NCBI GenBank assembly: GCA_027083115.1
Contig: JALWQN010000134.1
Coordinates: 1-12,222 of the forward strand
Direction: 5' to 3'
DNA from: Desulfurococcales archaeon
Lineage (GTDB): Archaea; Thermoproteota; Thermoprotei_A; Sulfolobales; NBVN01
DNA length: 12,222 bases
A model generated the notes under the pieces. The model saw nothing but the letters and a program-made list of their open reading frames with translations. It was not told the origin of the DNA and made no database searches. Of this stretch, positions 1 to 6,797 are shown in pieces (the first letter of the stretch is position 1; each line of letters opens with the position of its first letter). Made by a program: the position numbers and the translations under genes.

Positions 1-233
1 TCTACCATGACTTCACAGAACTTGCAGGAAAAGCCGGAACCACTAAAGCAATGAATATAGCTGTACTTGGCGCTTACGCAAGGATGCTGGAAAAGTATGA
101 TAACGCTCCATTTGATAGAGAAACTTTGCTCGAAGCTATGAAGGGAAGGGTTCCTAAGAGGTGGTTAGAAGCTAACATAAAGGCTTTCCAACTAGGTTAT
201 GAGGTAGCTAATGAGAAACTGAAAGAGAAATAA
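1..233 (+). CDS. 2-oxoacid:ferredoxin oxidoreductase gamma-type subunit, C-terminal end (partial)
   Basis: This gene enters from the left edge; the reading frame starts at base 3 and stops with TAA at 231-233, giving 76 residues. The visible part contains GKAGTTKAMNIAVLGAY followed by VPKRWLEANIKAFQLGYE. Such a 'NxxxLGA ... N.KAF..GYE' ending is typical of the C-terminus of the gamma domain in pyruvate/2-oxoacid:ferredoxin oxidoreductases and of the IorB subunit of indolepyruvate oxidoreductase (known family pattern). In those enzymes it forms part of the complex that oxidatively decarboxylates 2-oxoacids to acyl-CoA and reduces ferredoxin. The in-frame ATG at base 51 is internal, because conserved sequence continues upstream to the edge. 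Substrate (pyruvate, 2-oxoglutarate, branched-chain or aryl-pyruvate) cannot be told from this fragment. The partner subunits would have to lie to the left. Confidence 0.7.
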   Translation, partial: YHDFTELAGKAGTTKAMNIAVLGAYARMLEKYDNAPFDRETLLEAMKGRVPKRWLEANIKAFQLGYEVANEKLKEK

Positions 234-247
234 TATCATCACAAATC

Positions 248-261
248 AAGTTTTAACCAAG
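248..261 (+). repeat. Short motif shared with the end of tldE
   Basis: The sequence AAGTTTTAACCAAG lies 15 nt after the stop of the first gene. It recurs almost exactly, with one extra T, at 3137-3151, overlapping the stop of the TldE gene. Both copies are at 3' ends of plus-strand genes, so they may be part of a terminator or processing signal, but two copies of an AT-rich 14-mer could be chance. Confidence 0.25.
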
Positions 262-320
262 ATCATGTAATACTCTATAATTACTTTGTTCTAATTAATA
301 CCTTGTGCCTTAACGAGTAG

Positions 321-330
321 TTATATATAA
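321..330 (+). promoter_or_regulatory. TATA box of the tldD-tldE operon
   Basis: TTATATATAA is a strong archaeal TATA element in the 131-nt gap between the first gene and tldD. A transcription start about 25 nt downstream would fall near 350, just before the ribosome binding site at 354-358. This leaves only a very short leader and supports initiation of translation near 365 rather than at the ATG at 470. Confidence 0.7.
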
Positions 331-353
331 AGCTGAAATCAATTAGTTAATTA

Positions 354-358
354 GGTGA
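354..358 (+). promoter_or_regulatory. Ribosome binding site that fixes the CTG start of tldD
   Basis: GGTGA, complementary to the usual archaeal 16S rRNA 3' end, is followed by a 6-nt spacer and then CTG at 365. No ATG, GTG or TTG exists in the tldD frame between the stop at 356-358 and base 470, so this site points to CTG as the start. Confidence 0.65.
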
Positions 359-364
359 TGTTTT

Positions 365-1810
365 CTGTCAGCCGATGAAGACCTAATATTATATACTATT
401 AATGAAGGGCTCAAGCTGGGAGCTTCTTATGTTGAAGCTAGATACCACAAGAACGCAGTTGATTCGCTAATGATGCGTGGCGATAGAGTTATTGGTGCAA
501 GCACAGAAGCCAAAGAAGGAGTTGGAATTAGAGTAATCGTTGGTGGTTCCCTAGGCTTCGCAGCAACAAATAATTTAAGTAAGGAAGGCATTAAGAAAGC
601 GTTGAACGCTGCTATAGTGAGAGCAAAGAACGTTTCTTCATTAAGAAAGGCACCTATCGTATTTAGTGCGGACTACTTAGGGAAAGTATCCTATTCCGTA
701 ACACTCAAGAAACGTTTGGAAGACCTTAGCGTAGAAGAAAGGCTTAAGCTAGGTAAAGAATTATGGAAGGAAGTTCAGTCCTCAGTCAAGGAAGCTAAAG
801 TGCCCATAACAATGTTTGAGGTTTCTACTTCCTTAGAGGAGAAGTTAATAATGAATTCTGATGGGGGACAGATTCATTCACTAATCCCGAGAGTTAATGT
901 AGGCCTAAATGTTGTTCTTCTCAGCACAAACAGAGGAAGTCTACAGAGAATGATTGAGTTGGGTGGTTCAGGTGGTGCCGAACTCATAGATCATTGGGAG
1001 GTAAGGGATAAAATAAGGGATGAGGTCCCTAAGCTAGAGAATGTGCTTCTCAAAGGCGTTGAACCGCCAAAAGAACCTGTTGATTTAGTTGCTGGGTCTG
1101 AAGTAGTTGGTTTAATAGTTCATGAATCCGCGGGCCATCCTATGGAGGCCGACAGGATTTTAGGGAGAGAAGCTGCTCAAGCAGGGGAGTCATTCGTTAA
1201 ACCTGAAATGATAGGTAGTTTCAGAATAGGTAGTGACCTAGTTACGGTTGTTGAGGACCCTACAATACCCGGAAGCTCTGGTTACTACCTTTTTGATGAT
1301 GAAGGAGTTCCAGCAAGGCCAAGATACCTTTACAAAGAAGGCGTAATTAATGAGCCATTACATAACAGGCATACAGCAAAAATCTTTAACACCACCAGTA
1401 ATGGAGCAGCTAGAGCAATGGACTACAATTCTGAACCAATAATCAGGATGAGCAACACTTATTTTAGGCCTGGGACTTCAAGCTTCGAAGAACTTCTGGA
1501 GGATATCCAGCTAGGCGTTTTCATGAAGTCGTACATGGAATGGAACATAGATGATATGAGATGGAATATGAGGTTTGTTGGTCTTGAAGCATATATGATC
1601 AGGAAAGGAGAGCTAGCGGAACCCGTGAAGAACCCTGTACTGGAGGTGACGACTAAAGGATTTTACAGCAGAGTTACTGATGTCGGAAAAGAATTAAGGT
1701 TCTACCCAGGAATGTGCGGAAAAGGAGAGCCAGGGCAAGGTGTTCCTGTGTGGTTCGGGGGACCAGATCTTAAAATATCCAAAATTAGGTTGGGGGTGAT
1801 TAGCAAATGA
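365..1810 (+). CDS. tldD: TldD, zinc metalloprotease subunit (CTG start)
   Basis: TldD is the catalytic half of the TldD/TldE (PmbA) protease heterodimer, a cytoplasmic zinc peptidase that degrades unfolded or modified peptides in family members studied. From a CTG start the product is 481 residues, normal for the family. The metal site is clear: HESAGH (HExxxH) at residues 253-258, and a cysteine at 451 in GMCGKG, matching the known Cys ligand. The first ATG in frame is at 470, but the 35 codons before it encode GLKLGASYVEARYHKN, the conserved first strand and helix of the family. An in-frame TGA lies at 356-358, so the start must be in 359-469; CTG at 365 has GGTGA 6 nt before it. The stop overlaps the tldE start by 4 nt (ATGA), indicating translational coupling. 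Family assignment is certain; the start codon is inferred. Confidence 0.95.
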   Translation: MSADEDLILYTINEGLKLGASYVEARYHKNAVDSLMMRGDRVIGASTEAKEGVGIRVIVGGSLGFAATNNLSKEGIKKALNAAIVRAKNVSSLRKAPIVFSADYLGKVSYSVTLKKRLEDLSVEERLKLGKELWKEVQSSVKEAKVPITMFEVSTSLEEKLIMNSDGGQIHSLIPRVNVGLNVVLLSTNRGSLQRMIELGGSGGAELIDHWEVRDKIRDEVPKLENVLLKGVEPPKEPVDLVAGSEVVGLIVHESAGHPMEADRILGREAAQAGESFVKPEMIGSFRIGSDLVTVVEDPTIPGSSGYYLFDDEGVPARPRYLYKEGVINEPLHNRHTAKIFNTTSNGAARAMDYNSEPIIRMSNTYFRPGTSSFEELLEDIQLGVFMKSYMEWNIDDMRWNMRFVGLEAYMIRKGELAEPVKNPVLEVTTKGFYSRVTDVGKELRFYPGMCGKGEPGQGVPVWFGGPDLKISKIRLGVISK

Positions 1811-3138
1811 TAGATCCTCTTCAAATAGCTGAAGATGTTGTTAGAAAACTCAAGAAAGAATTTGATGATGTATCAGCAATAATAAATTGGAGAAATTCTG
1901 TAATGGTTAAGCTCTGGAATACAGAGCCTTCCGTCACTCAATCATGGATAAATACTGAAGCCACAATATATTTGGCTAAGAATAAAAGAGTACTTCAGGT
2001 ATCCCTTTCGATCCAAGATCCAGAGAAAATAATTGATAATGTGAAGAAATCTATAACAACTTTAGAAAGACTTGAAGAATCCGAGCTTTACGCTCCGCTA
2101 CCAGAACCCAAGCCTTGGGAACCTTTGGAAGGACTGATGGATAAAGCCGTTATAAAAGCTATTGATAGCCCTAAGGAGCCTGCCCAAGAAATGATAGACG
2201 CTGCCCTTCAGGAGGGTGCTGATAGAGTAGCTGGTACACTCACCTTAAGCCATGAAAGAAGAGCGGTAGCAACAAGTAAAGGTTTTAGCGGTTTCGAGGA
2301 AGGTACTTCTGTGGAGGCCTACTTAAGGGCCTTCAAGGGACCCATGAGCGGCCATTGGAGCTTTGGCAGTAGATACCTTGATTTAAGGGCTATTAGGAAG
2401 GTAGGGAGCAAGGCTGGATACTTTGCCTCAATAACCACAAATAAAGCGGATTATGAGCCTGGCAAATATGATGTTATCTTATCACCGCTAGTTGTTGGGA
2501 ACCTAATGAACTATGTGGGTTTCATGGCCTCAGCAGCAGCTGTTTTAATGGGTTACTCAATCTTTGCTAAGTTTAAGCCCGGGGATCAAGTAGGTGATGA
2601 AAAATTAACTCTTGATGACGTGCCAAGAGATTCAGAACTCCCTTCATCTGCAGCCTTCGATGATGAAGGAACACCTACATACAATAAGCCAATTATAGAG
2701 AAAGGTATTTTGAAGAACTTGCTACATAACTCTGGAACAGCCAGAAAAATGGGTGCAAAACCCACTGGGAACGCAGGTTTGGTTTTTCCAACCCCCTGGA
2801 ACCTGAAGATATCTACAGGCGGATTAAATGAAGATAACCTACCAAAAGAATTAGAGAATGGCCTAATAATTAATAATAACTGGTATACAAGACTACAAAA
2901 CTATGTTGAGGGTGTGTTTTCTACCGTGAGTAGAGATGCGTGCTTGCTAGTCAAGAACGGGAAGATAATTGGTGATGTAGGTAGGGTTAGGATAGCTGAT
3001 AAACTAGATAGAATAATGAAAAACGTAAGTGATTTAGGTAGGGCTCTATACATGATTAGGTGGTGGGAAGTTAGGACACCAACAAAAGCCCCATATGTCT
3101 TAATTGAGGATGTGAATATAACAAAACCTTTTGCCTAA
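1807..3138 (+). CDS. tldE: TldE/PmbA-type subunit of the TldD/TldE protease
   Basis: The 443-residue protein is a TldD/PmbA-family paralogue of the preceding gene. Both proteins share the segment around DDEGTPTYNKPIIEKGIL and LLHNSGTARKMG (in TldD, DDEGVPARPRYLYKEGVI and LHNRHTAKIF). It has no HExxxH motif; the corresponding region reads LVVGNLMNYVGFMAS. This is the signature of the TldE subunit, which lacks the zinc site and shapes the chamber around the TldD active site. The ATG at 1807 is preceded by GGTGA at 1795-1799 with a 7-nt spacer and overlaps the tldD stop in ATGA, so the two are co-transcribed and probably made in equal amounts. The start and the family are secure. Confidence 0.95.
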   Translation: MIDPLQIAEDVVRKLKKEFDDVSAIINWRNSVMVKLWNTEPSVTQSWINTEATIYLAKNKRVLQVSLSIQDPEKIIDNVKKSITTLERLEESELYAPLPEPKPWEPLEGLMDKAVIKAIDSPKEPAQEMIDAALQEGADRVAGTLTLSHERRAVATSKGFSGFEEGTSVEAYLRAFKGPMSGHWSFGSRYLDLRAIRKVGSKAGYFASITTNKADYEPGKYDVILSPLVVGNLMNYVGFMASAAAVLMGYSIFAKFKPGDQVGDEKLTLDDVPRDSELPSSAAFDDEGTPTYNKPIIEKGILKNLLHNSGTARKMGAKPTGNAGLVFPTPWNLKISTGGLNEDNLPKELENGLIINNNWYTRLQNYVEGVFSTVSRDACLLVKNGKIIGDVGRVRIADKLDRIMKNVSDLGRALYMIRWWEVRTPTKAPYVLIEDVNITKPFA

Positions 3139-3174
3139 GTTTTTAACCAAGTTCCTTTTCTACTCCTACTTTTC
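3137..3174 (+). terminator. Probable oligo-T terminator after tldE
   Basis: After the tldE stop the plus strand carries several T runs (3140-3144, 3155-3158 and 3171-3174) in a pyrimidine-rich stretch. There is no clear hairpin, which fits factor-light archaeal oligo-U termination. The convergent taw1 gene ends at 3186, so stopping here would avoid antisense transcription. The first part is the second copy of the AAGTTTT(T)AACCAAG motif. Confidence 0.45.
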
Positions 3175-3185
3175 ATTGGATTATA

Positions 3186-4262
3186 TCAGATTACGTCCTC
3201 TGGTGCTCCGTATTCCCCAGAGAATTCATCACCTATTTCTTCAGTCTCCCAGCCTTTAGGGCAGCCTTTACCATACCTAATAACTGATTTACTGAATTTA
3301 CTCAGTAAAACCACTCTTGAGGGAGCAGAGTAAGAAGCAAGTTTATAACCTAATTCCTTAGCTAATGAACTTGCGAAGCCATATACTTCACGAAGTGTAG
3401 GCATGCTTTCACGAGTCAACCTATTTGTGGAGCCACCTACATACATGTAAGCCTTAACTTCTATATAGGTCGGTTCTTTTTCCTTCAGTAACTTTGCGAA
3501 ACCCATAATATCCCTAGAACCATTATTAAATCCTTTCACAAGCGTTATTCTCACGACAGTCGGTGAAGATAAAGAGGGAAAAAGAGACAATGTCTCTATA
3601 GTTTTTTCCCATGCTTTAGTAGTTAAGGGTCTGTTAAAGTACTCATACATTTCTTTGTTCCAAGCCTCAAGAGACACATAGAGCTGGGTTGGTTCCTCAT
3701 CCAATGAAGCAATAACTTCAGGCCTAACACCTCTAGTAACTACGAAAGTCGTTATACCTCTCTTATGGAATTCCTTAAGTAGCTCACCAAATCTAGGATA
3801 AAGTAAGGGCTCACCAGTCAGTGATATGGCTACATGCTTGGGGTTCATTGCTTCTTCCCACATATCTTTAGGAGCCCTATCTCTGTAACCGCTAACAGTT
3901 CTTCTGTGCTCAATAATCGCTTGATCAACAAGGAATTCAGGGTCATCAACATAAGGTAATCTGGTTAGATCCCTGTAGGAAAGCCCCATGTCTTGAGGCC
4001 TGATCCTCCAGCAATGAAGGCATGCATTCCAGCACCAAAGTACCGAAGGGGAGAATTGAATACATCTATGGGACTCAATGCCATAAAACTTGCATTTATA
4101 GCAGAACCTTTGCTCCGTTAGTGCATTATGCACCCACAAGCATTTCTTTACAGCAGAATGAGTACCTATCATGTGATATTTCTGTCTAACAAGTTTGATG
4201 GTTGCCCAACTTAATGGATCTGCAAACTTATCATTAGTTAATTTAACTGATGACATCATCAT
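3186..4262 (-). CDS. taw1: Taw1 / TYW1-type tRNA 4-demethylwyosine synthase
   Basis: This radical-SAM enzyme of 358 residues converts N1-methylguanosine at position 37 of tRNA-Phe to 4-demethylwyosine, using pyruvate as carbon donor (known for the family). The radical-SAM motif CWNACLHC (CxxxCxxC) gives C77, C81 and C84. A second set of cysteines, C41, C54 and C67, lies in the typical context FCYKCKFYGIESHRC. From memory of the Methanocaldococcus jannaschii enzyme (Cys 26/39/52 and 62/66/69), every one of the six is offset by exactly 15, so both [4Fe-4S] sites appear intact. The segment ISLTGEPLLYPRFGELL is the family's GEP motif. Three ATG codons in a row (4262, 4259 and 4256) make the exact start uncertain by two residues. 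It is transcribed divergently from the DHH gene over a shared TATA region and ends convergently with tldE. Confidence 0.95.
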   Translation of the reverse strand: MMMSSVKLTNDKFADPLSWATIKLVRQKYHMIGTHSAVKKCLWVHNALTEQRFCYKCKFYGIESHRCIQFSPSVLWCWNACLHCWRIRPQDMGLSYRDLTRLPYVDDPEFLVDQAIIEHRRTVSGYRDRAPKDMWEEAMNPKHVAISLTGEPLLYPRFGELLKEFHKRGITTFVVTRGVRPEVIASLDEEPTQLYVSLEAWNKEMYEYFNRPLTTKAWEKTIETLSLFPSLSSPTVVRITLVKGFNNGSRDIMGFAKLLKEKEPTYIEVKAYMYVGGSTNRLTRESMPTLREVYGFASSLAKELGYKLASYSAPSRVVLLSKFSKSVIRYGKGCPKGWETEEIGDEFSGEYGAPEDVI

Positions 4263-4290
4263 TAACCAACGCTCTAGAACTCTTCAACCC

Positions 4291-4302
4291 TTATAAATAA
4301 TT
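4291..4302. promoter_or_regulatory. Shared divergent TATA region for taw1 and the DHH-nucS operon
   Basis: TTATAAATAATT reads as a TATA box on both strands (TTATAAATA forward, TTATTTATAA reverse). Its centre is about 32 nt from the ATG at 4327 on the plus strand and 33 nt from the ATG at 4262 on the minus strand. Transcription starting some 25 nt away on each side would give leaders of only 5-10 nt. The 64-nt gap has no other strong TATA element. Confidence 0.6.
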
Positions 4303-4326
4303 CACGCATTAATTGAGTGATGACTG

Positions 4327-5310
4327 ATGAAGGACTCCGGCGTAATTTGCCACGGCGACTGCGACGGCGTAATTTCGGCTTATCTTTATGTTAAGCACTA
4401 CCTCCTTGATTCTTGGCCCAACCATATAACGCTAGTTTTTACGCAGCCATGGAGGGCTCATCTTGACGCAAGAAAAATAGAGAAAGAATTGAGAGAGGGC
4501 GTATTCCTTGATTTAGCAATTAGTGGAGAACTGGCAGGATTCATACGTAGATTAGCATCTAAGGCCGAGAGGATAGTGATTATTGATCACCATAAAAGCT
4601 CAGCAGAACTAGTTAAGGATCTCAGCTCAATCCCTAATGTCAAAGCAGTTTGGAGAAAAGCACCTTCCTGCCCGAGATTAATGATTAATGATTTGAAGCT
4701 CGCCGTGAACCCCTACGAGAAATTCCTAGTTGATGTAGCTGATATTTGCGAGGGTGGGGAAGCAAAGAATTCTGAAGCAGCTAAGGTAGCTGACCTGATA
4801 AAGTTATCTATAGCTAGGGACCCAGGCGATATTGATTACCTAACTTACTTAGTCAAGGTAATGCTTGAGGGTAAGGAACTTCATACCGATCCTGAGGTTA
4901 CAGAAAGAGCAAAGATAGCTAAGTTTCTTCTTCATAGGCTCCTTAAATTAATGGGCGAGAGATCTTTGGAGGTAGGCCTCATGAAAGTTATTACGCTATC
5001 CTTACCTGAATCACGTATTTACGCAGGACTCTTAGGCATTGCAGCTACCGAATTCGCGAGAATTACACATAAAGACGTAGCCCTCATAAGGAGGGAGGAA
5101 GGGAAAGTAGTAGTTACTATAAGAACATTAGATGACAAAGCCTACAGGATTTGCGAAGAGTTAGCCAAAAGAACAGGAGGGAAGTTTGGAGGTCATGCAG
5201 AAGCTGCTTCAGCAACCCTTCAAGATATGGAGTTAGATAAAGCTGTTGAACTAGTCAGTGAGGTAATAAGGTATGTGTCAAGAAAGCAACATCCTAGAAG
5301 GATGCGTTAG
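4327..5310 (+). CDS. DHH/DHHA1-family phosphoesterase (RecJ/NrnA-like)
   Basis: The 327-residue protein has the DHH phosphoesterase motifs in order: HGDCDG at residues 9-14 (motif I), D62 in FLDLAIS (motif II), DHH at 87-89 in IIDHHK (motif III) and D139 in VADICEGG (motif IV). The C-terminal DHHA1 substrate-binding domain carries GGKFGGHAEAAS with H290. All expected Mn-binding residues are present. It is much shorter than the RecJ-like GAN nuclease (about 470 residues in other archaea, known), so an oligonucleotide- or nucleotide-degrading role such as nanoRNase or pAp phosphatase is also possible. The ATG at 4327 follows AGTGAT at a 5-nt spacing and lies about 32 nt from the shared TATA box. 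Its last 38 nt overlap the EndoMS gene, so the two are almost surely one transcript. Family is sure; substrate is unknown. Confidence 0.88.
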   Translation: MKDSGVICHGDCDGVISAYLYVKHYLLDSWPNHITLVFTQPWRAHLDARKIEKELREGVFLDLAISGELAGFIRRLASKAERIVIIDHHKSSAELVKDLSSIPNVKAVWRKAPSCPRLMINDLKLAVNPYEKFLVDVADICEGGEAKNSEAAKVADLIKLSIARDPGDIDYLTYLVKVMLEGKELHTDPEVTERAKIAKFLLHRLLKLMGERSLEVGLMKVITLSLPESRIYAGLLGIAATEFARITHKDVALIRREEGKVVVTIRTLDDKAYRICEELAKRTGGKFGGHAEAASATLQDMELDKAVELVSEVIRYVSRKQHPRRMR

Positions 5311-5977
5311 TCCGAAAGAAATAATTAACTTGATAAAAAAGTGGCTCAAGAAAGCCACAATAGTTCTAGTGGCGAGATGCAGCATTGAATATGAAGGCAG
5401 AGCGACTAGTCAGGCAACAAAAGCAGAGAGACTCATAATCATCAAGGAAGACGGGACACTACTTATTCATGAAGGTAGAGGAAGAAACCCCCTAAATTGG
5501 CAACCTAAGGCACATATAATTGCCGAGACCAACGAAGATAGAGCCATTATTAGAGCATTACGTATTCATCCTAAAGAGCGTTTAACAATAATGATTGAGG
5601 GGGAAATTCATTACTTGATTGCTTCTTTGGAGAGAGGGAAGTTCATTTTAGAAGGTAGTGAAGAAAGCATGAGGGATCGCATAGCTCTTAATCCTTCCCT
5701 TATTGAGGAAGGTGCTGTACTGGTTTCAAGGGAGGTAAGCACACCGCATGGAAGAATCGACGTTATTTTGAGAGATAGAAAAGGCTCTTTAATCCTTGTT
5801 GAAGTAAAAAGAAGCACAGCAAAGCTCTCGGCAGTTTATCAACTTAAGAGATATGTCGAATATTACTCGAACCTAGGGATTAACGTCAAAGGAGTAATAG
5901 CCTCTCCAACAATAAGTCCCCACGCGGAAAAACTCCTAAAGAAATATGGATTTAAGCATATACCCATTAATCCCTGA
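5273..5977 (+). CDS. nucS: EndoMS/NucS mismatch-specific endonuclease
   Basis: EndoMS/NucS cuts both strands at mismatched bases and takes the place of MutS/MutL in many archaea and actinobacteria. This 234-residue protein has the N-terminal dimerisation/DNA-binding part with YEGRATSQ and the GRGRNPLNWQP loop (about residues 75-85), then the RecB-like nuclease core with D163 in GRIDVI and E177-x-K179 in LVEVKRS. These match the known catalytic D-ExK, with the same 14-residue gap as in characterised archaeal enzymes. ATG at 5273 follows GAGGT (5260-5264) by 8 nt and overlaps the DHH gene by 38 nt. The next possible in-frame start, TTG at 5330, has no ribosome binding site. The chain ends at GFKHIPINP, right after the core, and I see no C-terminal PCNA-binding (PIP) tail like that of Thermococcales homologues. 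Confidence 0.93.
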   Translation: MCQESNILEGCVSPKEIINLIKKWLKKATIVLVARCSIEYEGRATSQATKAERLIIIKEDGTLLIHEGRGRNPLNWQPKAHIIAETNEDRAIIRALRIHPKERLTIMIEGEIHYLIASLERGKFILEGSEESMRDRIALNPSLIEEGAVLVSREVSTPHGRIDVILRDRKGSLILVEVKRSTAKLSAVYQLKRYVEYYSNLGINVKGVIASPTISPHAEKLLKKYGFKHIPINP

Positions 5978-5988
5978 GATGGAACAAA

Positions 5989-6747
5989 TTGATCATTGAT
6001 TCACACGTGCACTTACACGAACTCAGCAATACTTCATTAAAGAATTATTGCGGACTAGATTCAGGCTACATCCTATTAGCGGTATCGGACGATCTAAAAT
6101 CATCTAAACGAACACTCCAAATATCTCTCAAATGCAATAATGTTGTGCCTGCTGTAGGTATTCACCCTTGGAATGCACACAAAGTGATTGAATACGAAAT
6201 AGATCAGGTGTTACGCTTAAGTTACAGGGTTAAATTCTTTGGTGAAATAGGGCTTGACCTTAAGTTCATGGCAAAAACCTTTCAAGATCAATTAAGGATT
6301 TTTAGAAAGTTCCTTGCCGAGGCTGAAAGAAGAGCAATAGGTCTATCTGTCCACGGGGCAGGCGCATGGAAATACTTAATTAATGAGCTGAGATCGTATA
6401 GAATTAAGGCCGTTGCTGCTCATTGGTTTACGGGTACACATAAAGAACTGAAAGAGCTCCTTGACTATGGGTCTTTCATAGGTGTTAATTCAGCTATTAA
6501 GATCCAGAAAAAGTCCCGAAATATAGTTAAAGAAACTCCTCTTGAATCAATCCTTACTGAGTCAGACGCTCCATACAACTATAGAGGACTCGTGCTTGAG
6601 CCTGAAACAATTCAGGAGACCATAAAAATAATTAGCGAATTGAAGAGAGTTAACGCAAGTAAGGTTCAGGAAGCAATTGTAAGGAACTTTCAAAACTTTA
6701 TTAAAAGAGCTGGTGTATCAAACTCATTTCTTGATTTCCTCAAGTGA
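5989..6747 (+). CDS. tatD: TatD-family metal-dependent hydrolase (putative DNase)
   Basis: The 252-residue product is a TIM-barrel amidohydrolase of the TatD type, a family whose studied members are Mg-dependent 3'-5' exonucleases or DNases. Metal ligands are visible in the expected order: H6 and H8 in IIDSHVHLH, E86 in GEIGLD, H122 in SVHGAG, H145 in AAHWFTG and D193 in TESDAPYNY. Start is TTG at 5989, the first codon that keeps the IIDSHVH strand; GAGATGG at 5976-5982 is 6 nt upstream and overlaps the nucS stop. The ATG at 5980 is in another frame and stops after six codons. Only 11 nt separate it from nucS, so it belongs to the same operon. A role with EndoMS in processing DNA ends is inference from context. 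Confidence 0.88.
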   Translation: MIIDSHVHLHELSNTSLKNYCGLDSGYILLAVSDDLKSSKRTLQISLKCNNVVPAVGIHPWNAHKVIEYEIDQVLRLSYRVKFFGEIGLDLKFMAKTFQDQLRIFRKFLAEAERRAIGLSVHGAGAWKYLINELRSYRIKAVAAHWFTGTHKELKELLDYGSFIGVNSAIKIQKKSRNIVKETPLESILTESDAPYNYRGLVLEPETIQETIKIISELKRVNASKVQEAIVRNFQNFIKRAGVSNSFLDFLK

Positions 6748-6783
6748 GCTAGATGATTAATTACCCTCGTTCAGGAAATATGT

Positions 6784-6790
6784 GAGGTGG
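6784..6790 (+). promoter_or_regulatory. Ribosome binding site that fixes the CTG start of the Gfo/Idh/MocA gene
   Basis: GAGGTGG lies just before an in-frame TAA (6792-6794) and 7 nt before CTG at 6798. Between that TAA and the first ATG (6834) the only near-standard start candidates at proper distance are this CTG; no in-frame ATG or TTG is present, and the GTA, GTT and GCT codons are Rossmann-strand residues. Confidence 0.65.
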
Positions 6791-6797
6791 TTAAGCA

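Noticed and set aside
4250..4266. Apparent palindrome around GATGACATCATC at the taw1 start
   Set aside because: The arms do not pair well over more than a few bases, and the repeat is explained by the ATG-ATG-ATG start codons.
4317..4330. GTGATGA followed directly by CTGATGA, resembling C and D' boxes of an archaeal C/D guide RNA
   Set aside because: There is no guide-length spacer between the boxes and no matching C'/D pair; the sequence is better explained as the ribosome binding site and start of the DHH gene.
5979..5999. ATG at 5980 as start of the TatD-family gene
   Set aside because: It is in a different frame and reaches a stop after six codons; TTG at 5989 is the start that keeps the DSHVHLH motif.
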